A stretch of 64,000 nucleotides of DNA, taken from Luteibacter aegosomaticola (lineage in GTDB: Bacteria; Pseudomonadota; Gammaproteobacteria; Xanthomonadales; Rhodanobacteraceae). Below the pieces are notes generated by a model. The model made no database searches. It was not told the origin of the DNA and was given only the letters and a program-made list of their open reading frames with translations. How positions within the stretch are numbered: the first letter of the stretch is position 1; every line of letters starts with the position of its first letter. The translations under genes were made by a program, and so were the position numbers. The stretch spans positions 3,162,001 to 3,226,000 of the forward strand of contig NZ_CP095741.1 in the NCBI RefSeq assembly GCF_023078475.1, in the 5' to 3' direction. Positions 17,452 to 29,309 of the stretch are shown one piece after another.

Positions 17452-18305
17452 CAGCGGTCGTTACCGCCAATGGCCTGACCAAGCGCTTCAAGAACCAGGT
17501 CGCCCTGGACGGTGCTTCGTTCCAGATCGAATCCGGCCGCATCGTCGGCCTGATCGGCCCCAACGGTGCCGGCAAGACGACCGCCCTCAAGGCGATCCTC
17601 GGCCTCACTACCTTTGATGGGCACCTGAGCGTGCTGGGCCTGGACCCGCGCAAGGATCGCGGCAAGCTGATGGAACAGGTGTGCTTCATCGCCGATGTGG
17701 CGGTGCTGCCCCGCTGGCTGAAGGTGCGCGACGCCGTGGATTTCGTCGCCAACACCCACCCCCGCTTCGACCGCGCCAAGTGCGATGCCTTCCTGGCCCG
17801 CACCAAGCTGCAGCCGGGGCAGAAGGTGAAGCAGCTTTCCAAGGGCATGATCGTGCAGCTGCACCTGGCCCTGGTGATGTCGATCGATGCGAAGCTGCTG
17901 GTGCTGGATGAACCGACCCTGGGCCTGGATATCCTCTACCGCAAGCAGTTCTACCAGTCCCTGCTGGAAGACTACTTCGATGAGGAGAAGACCATCCTCG
18001 TCACCACCCACCAGGTGGAAGAGATCGAACACATCCTTACCGACCTGATGTTCATCCGCGACGGCAAGATCGTGCTCGACACCGATATGGACAGCCTGGG
18101 CGAGCGTTTTGCCGAGGTGCTGGTGAATGCCGAGATGGCCGCGGCAGCCCGCGAGCTGAAGCCGCTGGATGAGCGCCAGGTGTTCGGCAAGAGCATCTTC
18201 CTGTTCGACAACGTCAGCCGCCGCGAGCTGGAGAACCTGGGCGAGGTGCGGCGCCCGTCGATCGGCGACCTCTTCGTCGCCACCATGAGGGGTACCTACG
18301 CATGA
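17448..18305 (+). CDS. ABC transporter ATP-binding protein
   Basis: 285 residues. Walker A is GPNGAGKTTALKAI (about residues 38-51), the Q loop lies near VCFIADV, the signature is KQLSKGMIVQLHLAL (LSKGM instead of LSGGQ, common in ABC-2 exporters), and Walker B is LLVLDEPTLGLD followed by the switch histidine in VTTHQVEEIEHI. It is translationally coupled on both sides by four-base overlaps, with the GntR gene upstream and the permease downstream. It probably powers the permease as an exporter or as an envelope-stress module; substrate unknown. Confidence 0.92.
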   Translation: MTAVVTANGLTKRFKNQVALDGASFQIESGRIVGLIGPNGAGKTTALKAILGLTTFDGHLSVLGLDPRKDRGKLMEQVCFIADVAVLPRWLKVRDAVDFVANTHPRFDRAKCDAFLARTKLQPGQKVKQLSKGMIVQLHLALVMSIDAKLLVLDEPTLGLDILYRKQFYQSLLEDYFDEEKTILVTTHQVEEIEHILTDLMFIRDGKIVLDTDMDSLGERFAEVLVNAEMAAAARELKPLDERQVFGKSIFLFDNVSRRELENLGEVRRPSIGDLFVATMRGTYA

Positions 18306-19264
18306 AAAGCTTCTACTGGCTGGTGAGGCGCGAGTTCTGGGAACACAAGGGTGGCTTCATCACGGCACCCATCGTGGCCGGGCTTATCGCGCTGGTGCTC
18401 AACGTCATGCTGCTGATCACCGCCGAGGTGATGGGCCGCCGCTGGGCCGGAACGGACAACCACTTCAACACGAACTTCGATCGCGCCTTCGATGCCGACA
18501 ACCTCGTGCAGGCCGGCGCCGTGCTGGACATGACGCTCTACGGCGTCACCTTCCTGATCCTGGGCGTGATGGCCATCGTGGTCTTCTTCTACTGCCTGGG
18601 CGCTCTGTACGACGACCGCCGTGATCGCAGCATCCTGTTCTGGAAGTCGCTGCCGCTGTCGGATACGAACACGGTGCTGTCGAAGGCGGCAAGCGCGGTG
18701 GTGGTGGCCCCGGCCATCGCGGTGGTCACCGGCGTGATCGCTGGCTTGTTGCTGATGGTCGTGGTGTCCATTTTCGCTACGTTCCACGGCGTGCCGGCCT
18801 GGCGCCTGCTGATGGAAGCCCATCCGTTCCGCGTCGTGTTCACCCTGCTGGCCCTGCTCCCGCTGTACGCCATCTGGGCACTGCCCACGCTGGGCTGGCT
18901 GATGCTCTGCTCTGCCTGGGCACGCAGCAAGCCGTTCCTCTGGGCGATCGCCCTCCCGGTCGGCGCCGGCATCGTAGTCAGCTGGTTCGGTTTGATGGGT
19001 CTGTTCAACCGCGGCAGCACCTGGTTCTGGACGAATGTGGTGGGCCGTATGCTGGGCAGCCTGGTCCCGGGTGGCTGGGTCGGCCAGAACAACGAGCTGA
19101 TCATCATGCATGGCCATGACGATCCTGCCTCGGTGCTGAACAGCCTGGACCTGGCGTATCACTACAGCGCCCTGGCCAATCCCTCCACCTGGATCGGTGC
19201 CGTGGCAGGTGTGGCGATGATCGCCGGTGCGATATGGTTCCGCCGCTGGCGCGACGATTCCTGA
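18302..19264 (+). CDS. ABC-2 type membrane permease
   Basis: 320 residues, with an N-terminal amphipathic segment (MKSFYWLVRREFWEHKG) typical of ABC-2 permeases, then six or seven hydrophobic segments (about residues 20-42, 75-100, 130-155, 175-200, 215-240 and 285-310) and the cytoplasmic loop ALYDDRRDRSILFWKSLPLSDT, which resembles the coupling region of NatB/YtrC-like permeases. It is the last gene of the GntR operon and ends at a UUCG-loop terminator. Substrate is not inferable. Confidence 0.88.
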   Translation: MKSFYWLVRREFWEHKGGFITAPIVAGLIALVLNVMLLITAEVMGRRWAGTDNHFNTNFDRAFDADNLVQAGAVLDMTLYGVTFLILGVMAIVVFFYCLGALYDDRRDRSILFWKSLPLSDTNTVLSKAASAVVVAPAIAVVTGVIAGLLLMVVVSIFATFHGVPAWRLLMEAHPFRVVFTLLALLPLYAIWALPTLGWLMLCSAWARSKPFLWAIALPVGAGIVVSWFGLMGLFNRGSTWFWTNVVGRMLGSLVPGGWVGQNNELIIMHGHDDPASVLNSLDLAYHYSALANPSTWIGAVAGVAMIAGAIWFRRWRDDS

Positions 19265-19277
19265 TCCACCCCAACGC

Positions 19278-19301
19278 GACGGCCTCTTCGGAGGCCGTCT
19301 T
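19278..19301 (+). terminator. Terminator of the GntR-ABC operon
   Basis: A 9-bp stem (GACGGCCTC / GAGGCCGTC) with a TTCG tetraloop lies 14 bases after the permease stop. The following T-run is short (TTC), so efficiency may be moderate. Confidence 0.7.
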
Positions 19302-19317
19302 CATGAGGAGAGGTGCG

Positions 19318-20498
19318 ATGCTGCGTTTCCTTCTGCTCACGGCCGCCATGGCCACCGCCTTCCCTGCCCTCGCCGCCGAAGATCCGGTGCCGGGGCTGAT
19401 GAAAGCCGCTGACGTACCGGGCCTCGCCATCGCCGTGATACGCGACGGCAAAGTCGTTTCGGTGAAGGCCTACGGCTATCGCGACACGGAAAAGAAGCTG
19501 CCGCTCACCACCGATACGGTGATGTACGCAGCCTCGCTGACCAAGGCCGCGTTCGCCTACGCGTTGATGGGCCTGGTGGACGAGAAGAAGCTCGACCTCG
19601 ATGCCAGCATCGCCGGCGATTTGCCGAAGCCGCTGCCCGAGTACCCCAAGTACGCGGACCTCGCTGGCGACGAACGCTGGCGGAAACTCACGCCCGCGCT
19701 GTTGCTCAGCCATCGCTCCGGCTTCCCAACTTTCGCTTCTGGCCCCCAGGCAAGGATTACGACGCCAACGCGCCACTGAAGTTCTACCAGGCGCCGGGCA
19801 CGAAGTACGGCTACTCCGGCGAAGGCATCAACCTGCTGCAGTTCGTGATCGAGAACGGCAAAGGCATCGATGTCGGCACGCTAATGCAGGATCGCCTTTT
19901 CAAGCCTTACGGCATGACCCGCACCAGCATGACCTGGCGGGATGACTTCGCGGACAACAACACCACCGGCTACGACATGGACGGCAAGACGGTGAAGCAC
20001 AACCAGCGTGGCTCCGTGCGCGCCGCGGGCTCCATGGACACAACGATCCACGACTACGCCAACCTCGTCGCCGCCATGGTTCGCGGCGACGGCCTCTCGA
20101 AGGCGGCGTACGCTACCTGGCTGAAGCCGGTGGTGCGGATCCGGTCGGTGCAGCAGTTCCCGACCATCGGCACGCCGGACAGCAACGACAACGATGCGAT
20201 TTCGCTGGGCTACGCCATGGGCGTGGGGACGTTCAATTCACCGCGCGGCCCAGCGTTCTTCAAAGGAGGACACGATGATGGCACCAACAACGTCTTCGTG
20301 TGCCTGGAGCGATCGAAGGACTGCGTGCTCATCATGAGCAACTCGAGCCATGCGGAGTCGATTTTCCCGGCTTTGATGCAGGCCACGCTCGGCAAGACCT
20401 GCTTTCCCTGGTATTGGGAGGGCTACCTGCCCTACGACAAGCCCGGGCTGAAAAACGAGAAGGTCGTCCCGGATCGCCATCCGGCCTGTTCGCTCTGA
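19318..20498 (+). pseudogene. Frameshifted exported serine hydrolase (class C beta-lactamase family)
   Basis: Two frames join into one protein of about 393 residues. The first (from ATG 19318, AGGAGAGG upstream) has a signal peptide, GLAIAVIRDGKVVSVKAYGYRD and the SxxK motif ASLTKAAF. The second continues as NFRFWPPGKDYDANAP, the YSG motif in YGYSGEGINLL, and the C-terminal domain to 20498. The frame changes near 19726-19728 (TTCCCAACTTT); one missing base after CCC would restore SHRSGFPNFRFWPPG. Intact relatives are beta-lactamase/DD-peptidase-fold hydrolases of the periplasm. It may be a true pseudogene or a single-base sequencing error in a C-run. Confidence 0.85.
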
Positions 20499-20581
20499 AG
20501 GGGTAAGCCAACTGGCCGATTGTGGCCGCCCCTCCCCCGGGTCTACAACCGACCGCTGGTACGCGGCCCGGGGAGAGGCGC

Positions 20582-23500
20582 ATGGCGACCACGCTCGAAG
20601 ACGAGGCCCTGGCCGCGCGCCGCGCGCAGGCAGGCATTCCCTCCGACGCTCCACGTAGCGGCCTGGCGTTTTCCGGCGGGGGCATCCGCAGCGCGACCTT
20701 CTGCCTTGGCGTGGCGCGTGCCTTTGCCCGGCACAAGCTGCTGCATCGCTTCGACTACCTGTCGACGGTGTCCGGTGGAGGCTACGCCGGCTCGGCGTTC
20801 GGACGGCTATTCCATGCGGGCGAAGGCGGCGGTGCCAACGCCGTCGAGGAAGGACTTGCCCGGGACGACACGTCATTCCTCTGGTGGCTTCGCAACAACG
20901 GCCGCTTCCTCGCACCGGCGGGCGCCGGCGATCTGTTCCAAACCTGGAGCACCCAACTTCGGGGCTTTCTCGCCACGCAGGTCGAAGTGGCCGTACTGGC
21001 CGTCGTCCTGGCCTGCCTGATCACCCTTCCCCACCTGGGCTACACCGCCTTGCCTGAAGGGCGCTGGGAGCTGCCCGTGATCGTCAGCCTGTGGTGGTGG
21101 CTGCTGCCGATCCCCGCCGCCATGGCTGCCATCGCCTGCTACGGATACTGGTTCCTAGGGCGAGTCACCCTCGCGGGGATCGTGACGGCGATCGCCGCGG
21201 GATTCGCCAGCGTCGCGCTGGCCTGGCGTGCCTGGTCCGCGCAGGATCCCGTGGAACAGGGCCTGTGGACCGCGTGCGCGTTGTTTTTCGGCCCCTCCCC
21301 GCTGGCGTGGATCACAGCGCGGATCAGCTCCGCGCTGCGCAGTGAAGAGGCCAACCGGGTGCGCTATGCACGCGCATTTGCCGGGTTCCTCGTGCTATTC
21401 GGCCTCGTGGCGTTACTCGGCGCGATCGACCTGCTCAGCTGGTATGTGCGCTCGCGCCTGGGCAGCCTGCATCCGGGCGTTGGGCTGTTCACCAGCGCCG
21501 GCCTTGCGACCTTGCTGCTTGCCGTGGTGCGTGCCGTCATGCCACTGGCTGGCAACGGCGGGAAATCGGGCACGAAGCTGCCTACCGGCACGATCGTGCA
21601 AATACTCGGCCTGCTCACCCTGGGCCTGATCGTGCTGTTCTGGACCACGATCTTCCAGTTCCTCGTGTTCCCGCCCGACCAGGGCGGCAGCGGCATCTTC
21701 CAGCACGCGTGGGTGCGTTGGTTAGCCGCGGCGCTGGTCGTCACGGTGTATCTGCTGATGAATGGCCGCTCGATGGGGCAGCTCAATCAATCCTCGCTGC
21801 ACCTGTTCTATCGCTCGCGACTCGCCCGCACTTACGTCGCCGTCGGGAATGCGCCCACGCCGGGAAACACCGCGCGCACGCGCTTCCCTTCGCCCATGCT
21901 TTCGCCCGTGACGCGCGATACCACCGAAGCCATCGTCAAGGTGACCGAGCTGCTGCCCGGCGATGATGTCGCGCTGACGGACTACGCGCCGCACCGCCAT
22001 GGCGGACCGATCCACCTGGTGAACTGCTGCATCAACCAGACCGTGGACGACCGCACGGGCACGTATAACGCGGATCGCAAAGGCGTGAGCCTTTCGGTGA
22101 GTGCACTCGGCGTGGAAACGGGCACGCACGGACCGGACGCATCGATCTTGCCCACGCTCGCGAAGACGACGCTCGCCGAATGGGTGGCCATCTCCGGCGC
22201 GGCGGTCGGCTCCGGCATGGGTTCGCTCACCCAGTCGGGCACCGCTGCGCTGCTCTTCCTCAGCGGCCTGCGCCTGGGTTACTGGCAGCGCAACCTCGCC
22301 AGTGAACCGCCGCCTCGACGCGGCATCGTCGCGAAGTACCAGGCGTTGATGCGCGAGATGCTCGCGCGCTTCCCCGGCCTGCGTGATGCGGACTGGTACC
22401 TGAGCGACGGCGGCCATTTCGACAACACCGGCGTTTACACGCTGTTGAAGCGCGAACTGCAACTGGTGGTGCTGGTGGATTGCGGCGCCGATCCCGACTA
22501 CCGCTTCGCTGATGTCGAGAACCTGGTGCGTAAGGCGCGCATCGATTACGACGCTGGCATCGCCTTCGTCGATCCGCTGCAGCTTGCCGAGATCGCAGGA
22601 CCTGCGGCCCCGTTGTTCGGCACGCCCGACACAATGACCTCGGATCCCGGCGCCGCGCATCTACTGCTGGCACGTATCGCGTACGCCAGCGGCGCGCAGG
22701 GGACGCTGCTGATCGTGAAACCCAGGCTACCCGAGGGCCTGCCACTGGACGTCGCGGGCTATGCCGATCGCGAGCCGACCTTCCCGCAGCAGAGCACGGC
22801 GCAGCAGTTCTTCAGCGAATCGCAGTGGGAGAGCTATTGTCAGCTCGGCGTCTGTCTTGGCGGCTCCGTGACCGCGGAACTCCTCGACAACGCGCATGCG
22901 TGGGCATGGCAAGGGACCGTGGTTGGCACGCAGGCCACGGCGCTCACGGCCGCGACCGCACCACCCAGCCGGTTCCGGCAGATGGCGACGACGGTGGGAA
23001 CGTCGATCGGCCTGGGCGCGCTGTTTACCGCAGCGCTCGCCGGCTGGCAGGCGTTCGACACGGCCCGCAAGCAGGATGCGGCCGCCGAAGCGGCCACGCA
23101 GCAGAAGACCCAGGACATCACCGCCAAGGCCGTCGCGCTGGGCGGATCGTTGCAACCCGGCGTGGCCTATGACGGGACGCTCGACGGCAAGATTAACGAC
23201 CTGCTGCACGACCTCGCCACCGTGCAGATGCCCGATCGCCTGCGTGAACGCCTTGCCGGCCTGGTACAGCCGCTGTCGAACGCCTGCGATGCCACCGTGG
23301 ATGCGCAGCAACAAGCCAGCTGCGAGTACTACGCCAACGTGCTGGCATGGCGCACCAGCGTGCCACCCACGGCATGGCAATCGGCGATGCGCGATTACGA
23401 CCGCTGGCGCGATCCGACGCAGGCCATCGACACGAGCCTCGCGGACACGGGCACCGAGACGCCAGCTGCCACACCGCCACCGCCCGCACCACCGCCGCCC

Positions 23501-24058
23501 ATGGCGGAGCCTCCGCCTCCGCCGCCGCCCGAAGCCGCTGCCATGCCGGAACCGCCCACCGCTGCTGACAGCGGCGGAGAACACCGAGGCCATGCCGTGG
23601 CCACGGAACGGCCCGCCCCCATCACCGAAACGGCTGCGGCAGCGGCGCCGCCAGCGGAGCTGGCCCCGCAGCCTTCGACCGCCGATCTTGCAGTGCAGGT
23701 CACCCAGGCCTGCGGGCAGCCAGGCCAGCCGTATACGCTGTACACGCAGGTGTACGACGAGGCGAGCCGCACGGCTGCGACGGCCGTGTTGGCACGCATC
23801 CAGGCGCTGGGCGTCGTGGTGCCAGGTATCGAGAACGTCAGCACCAGCGCCTCGCGCAACGGCACGCGCGCACCCTTCGAATGGCGCGCACCAACCGTGC
23901 TCTATCCGGCAAGTGGAGCGGCTTGCGCCACGGCGCTCGTCACGTGGGCGAACACCACGCTACCCGAACTGGCCCACGTGAAGGCACGCGCGGTGGCCCT
24001 GCCGCCGGGCACGGGTAAGGCCGCGACCCTGGAACTGTGGCTGCCGCGGCGGCGTTAG
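20582..24058 (+). CDS. Large membrane patatin-like phospholipase with C-terminal accessory domain
   Basis: 1158 residues from ATG 20582 (GGAGAGG upstream). The patatin fold is split: the oxyanion loop SGGGIRS (about 31-37) and nucleophile turn STVSGGGY (Ser about 64) come first, then a hydrophobic region with about seven membrane segments (about 135-420), then the catalytic Asp in YLSDGGHFDNTG (about 608). A further hydrophobic stretch near 810, a Pro-rich linker (PPPPPAPPPPMAEPPPP) and a C-terminal SPOR/LytR_C-like domain (YTLYTQVYDEASRTAATAVL) follow. It is predicted to hydrolyse membrane lipids at the inner membrane. It is a single gene with no operon partner; role unknown. Confidence 0.82.
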   Translation: MATTLEDEALAARRAQAGIPSDAPRSGLAFSGGGIRSATFCLGVARAFARHKLLHRFDYLSTVSGGGYAGSAFGRLFHAGEGGGANAVEEGLARDDTSFLWWLRNNGRFLAPAGAGDLFQTWSTQLRGFLATQVEVAVLAVVLACLITLPHLGYTALPEGRWELPVIVSLWWWLLPIPAAMAAIACYGYWFLGRVTLAGIVTAIAAGFASVALAWRAWSAQDPVEQGLWTACALFFGPSPLAWITARISSALRSEEANRVRYARAFAGFLVLFGLVALLGAIDLLSWYVRSRLGSLHPGVGLFTSAGLATLLLAVVRAVMPLAGNGGKSGTKLPTGTIVQILGLLTLGLIVLFWTTIFQFLVFPPDQGGSGIFQHAWVRWLAAALVVTVYLLMNGRSMGQLNQSSLHLFYRSRLARTYVAVGNAPTPGNTARTRFPSPMLSPVTRDTTEAIVKVTELLPGDDVALTDYAPHRHGGPIHLVNCCINQTVDDRTGTYNADRKGVSLSVSALGVETGTHGPDASILPTLAKTTLAEWVAISGAAVGSGMGSLTQSGTAALLFLSGLRLGYWQRNLASEPPPRRGIVAKYQALMREMLARFPGLRDADWYLSDGGHFDNTGVYTLLKRELQLVVLVDCGADPDYRFADVENLVRKARIDYDAGIAFVDPLQLAEIAGPAAPLFGTPDTMTSDPGAAHLLLARIAYASGAQGTLLIVKPRLPEGLPLDVAGYADREPTFPQQSTAQQFFSESQWESYCQLGVCLGGSVTAELLDNAHAWAWQGTVVGTQATALTAATAPPSRFRQMATTVGTSIGLGALFTAALAGWQAFDTARKQDAAAEAATQQKTQDITAKAVALGGSLQPGVAYDGTLDGKINDLLHDLATVQMPDRLRERLAGLVQPLSNACDATVDAQQQASCEYYANVLAWRTSVPPTAWQSAMRDYDRWRDPTQAIDTSLADTGTETPAATPPPPAPPPPMAEPPPPPPPEAAAMPEPPTAADSGGEHRGHAVATERPAPITETAAAAAPPAELAPQPSTADLAVQVTQACGQPGQPYTLYTQVYDEASRTAATAVLARIQALGVVVPGIENVSTSASRNGTRAPFEWRAPTVLYPASGAACATALVTWANTTLPELAHVKARAVALPPGTGKAATLELWLPRRR

Positions 24059-24079
24059 CCGCCACGGCTCACACCGCTA

Positions 24080-26194
24080 TCAGAAGCTGAGCTCCAGCCC
24101 CAGCGTCACGCTGCGGCTGGGCGCAGGCTGCCTGCCCCACGGGCTCGTATCGACGCCGCGGTAGTAGTAATTGCGGTCGAACAGATTGTTCACCGCCAGC
24201 GAGCCGGTCAACACCGATGTACCGCTTTTCATGAGCTGCTGCGTCCATTGCGCATTCCACACCGCGTACGACGGCAGACGGCCCACGGAAGCGATCGCGT
24301 TTTCCTGGCGCGTATTCGCCGCATCGCTGTAAGCGCTGCTGAAGTAATAACCGGAAAGCGCGACGGTCGTGTCGCCGCGTGTAAACGACGCCCCGACATT
24401 CACCTGGTTGCGCGAGGTATATGGCACGCGCAGCCCTTCATACTGGCCCGAGCGCTGCTCCGCATCGAGGTACGCGTAGCCAAGGCTGAGCTTCAAACCG
24501 TCGAGGGCCAGCGGCGACCAGTCGATGTTCGCCTCGAGACCCTGGTGCACGGTCTTGCCGATGTTGCCGTAGGTGCGCGTCGTGTTGTCGAGCTGGATCT
24601 GCTTGTCGAAGTCGATGCGGTAAAGGTCGGCATGGATCTCCGTACGCGCGGTCGGATGAAAGCGCGCGCCCAGCTCGTAGTTCCACGCCAGCTCCGATTC
24701 CAGGTTGTCGCCAAAGACGATCTGGGTGACCTGCGGCGCGCGCAGGGAGCGTTGCGCATCGGCGTAGATGTACCACTTGTCCGAGGCCTTGAAACCCAGG
24801 GTCAGGCCCGGCAGCCAGTTGCGCACGTTGTTGTTGAACGCGGTGCCGTTGGCGAGGTTGCGGTACGTGGCATCGAGGTGCTCGTAGCGCACACCCGGCG
24901 TCACGACGAAACGGTCATCCGCGAAGCCGATGGCGTCGCTCACATAGCCGGCCCATGCGCGGTCGCGGAACTGCCAGTCGCGGACCAGCGTGTAGACACC
25001 ATTGTCGAGGCCGGTATTACCCACGAGGAAATCAATGTTCTCGCGCACGGCGCGCGCACCGACGGTCCACTTCTGGCTCACCGGGCCATCGATATCCAGG
25101 CTGAACTGCGGCTGGGTGCCATACACCTTGAAACCGCGCGGCGCGCTCTGCTCCAGCTGCGGCGCAAGATCGGGGCGCCACGTTTCTGCCGATGAGCGGC
25201 GCATGCCGACGATGAAGTTGCGCTCGCTATCGGCGCTGAAGTTCGACCAGCTGAATTTGGACGCATCGAACCATGCCCACGCACCGAGATCCTGCTCGTA
25301 GGTGAGCGAGGCGCGCGTGGTCGTGCCATGGAAGTGATCCAGCGGGCGGGTGGCCTGGCGTGGGTCGTCGAGGTAATCGGCCACGGAGAGCGCGCCAGCC
25401 ATGTCCATGTGCGCGACGTAACGCTGGATATCGGCTTTGAGCACCTTGTCGTCTGCGATCCACCATTCGGTGCGCAGGCGGACGTTCTTGACGTTAGTGC
25501 CGCTGTGGTCGCGGAAGTACTCGCCCTTCAGGTAATCCGCATCGAGCTGCATGCCGAAGTTTGGCGTGAGATAGCCGCCGGTCGATACCGAGGTATCGCG
25601 CAGCATCTGCCCGCGGCCATAAGCGGTGATCTTTTCGCCGAGCGTGGTGGTCCACTGCTCCGGGATGGGCTTGCTGACGAAGTTGATGACGCCGCCTACG
25701 TTGTTCGGGCCGTACTGCACGGCCGCGCCACCACGCACGATGTCGATACGGTCGATCTGGTTCATCGTGACGGGGAACAGCGAGAGGCTGGTCTGTCCGT
25801 ACGGCGCCAGCGAGAGCGGGATGCCGTCGAGCAGCGCCTGCACGCGGCCACTGCGGCTTTCGTACAGGCCGCGCAACGCGATCTGCGGCAGCACCCCCGT
25901 ACCGGTTTCGTCGAAGATCTTCACCCCAGGGACGTGCTGGAGCGCATCGTCAAGCGAGCGATTGGCACCCTTAGCCAGCGCGTCGCGGTCGATAACCTGG
26001 CGGCTGCCGGCATAGGTTTTGACATCGTCAGCGCGGGAGGCACCCAGGACGCTGCCGCTAACCATGATGGTGTCGAGCTTGCGAGCTTTGTCCTGGGCAG
26101 CGTCGCTGGCGTTGTCCTGCGCGGCGGCGGCGTGCGCGGCAAGCGCAAGCATCGTGGCGGCGGCAAGCTGCCGCCGGACGAAACGGTCCTTCAT
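24080..26194 (-). CDS. TonB-dependent receptor, FecA-like
   Basis: 704 residues from ATG 26194. A signal peptide (MKDRFVRRQLAAATMLALAAHAAAAQ) leads to a plug (SLDDALQHVPGVKIFDETGTGVLPQIALRGL ... DRIDIVRGGAAVQYGPNNVGGVINF) and a barrel ending RSVTLGLELSF with terminal Phe. The plug and early barrel resemble ferric-citrate receptors of the FecA group rather than the other receptor in this window. A Fur-like box lies 39 bases upstream, which supports an iron role. No FecR/FecI partners are adjacent. The ligand assignment is tentative. Confidence 0.87.
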   Translation of the reverse strand: MKDRFVRRQLAAATMLALAAHAAAAQDNASDAAQDKARKLDTIMVSGSVLGASRADDVKTYAGSRQVIDRDALAKGANRSLDDALQHVPGVKIFDETGTGVLPQIALRGLYESRSGRVQALLDGIPLSLAPYGQTSLSLFPVTMNQIDRIDIVRGGAAVQYGPNNVGGVINFVSKPIPEQWTTTLGEKITAYGRGQMLRDTSVSTGGYLTPNFGMQLDADYLKGEYFRDHSGTNVKNVRLRTEWWIADDKVLKADIQRYVAHMDMAGALSVADYLDDPRQATRPLDHFHGTTTRASLTYEQDLGAWAWFDASKFSWSNFSADSERNFIVGMRRSSAETWRPDLAPQLEQSAPRGFKVYGTQPQFSLDIDGPVSQKWTVGARAVRENIDFLVGNTGLDNGVYTLVRDWQFRDRAWAGYVSDAIGFADDRFVVTPGVRYEHLDATYRNLANGTAFNNNVRNWLPGLTLGFKASDKWYIYADAQRSLRAPQVTQIVFGDNLESELAWNYELGARFHPTARTEIHADLYRIDFDKQIQLDNTTRTYGNIGKTVHQGLEANIDWSPLALDGLKLSLGYAYLDAEQRSGQYEGLRVPYTSRNQVNVGASFTRGDTTVALSGYYFSSAYSDAANTRQENAIASVGRLPSYAVWNAQWTQQLMKSGTSVLTGSLAVNNLFDRNYYYRGVDTSPWGRQPAPSRSVTLGLELSF

Positions 26195-26232
26195 GGGTAA
26201 GCCCTGGATTGCGAAAAATCGCGACGAACGAT

Positions 26233-26251
26233 AATGCGAACCGTTCGCAAT
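26233..26251 (-). promoter_or_regulatory. Fur-like box upstream of the FecA-like receptor
   Basis: The site AATGCGAACCGTTCGCAAT is a 7-1-7 inverted repeat (TGCGAAC / GTTCGCA) with flanking AAT, close to the xanthomonad and pseudomonad Fur consensus of the type TGAGAATCATTCTCA. It lies 39-57 bases before the receptor ATG, where Fur would block the promoter under iron sufficiency. Confidence 0.65.
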
Positions 26252-26288
26252 CACAAGGTAAGATTGTGCGCGCTCCTACGGAAGCGGA

Positions 26289-29211
<2,923 letters not shown>

Positions 29212-29309
29212 CCACAAGGCGCCGGGATCACACCCGGCGCCCCTGCAGGTCATAGCGATGCGGCGTTTGAGTCGCACGCTACAAGCGCGGGGCGATTACA
29301 ATCCCGCCC

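Noticed and set aside
19318..20498. Programmed frameshift
   Set aside because: No slippery heptamer or downstream structure of the usual type at 19726; a simple indel explains the break.
20582..24058. Patatin as a CBASS or other defence effector
   Set aside because: No nucleotidyltransferase, HORMA or other defence gene is adjacent; the gene stands alone between a hydrolase pseudogene and a TonB receptor.
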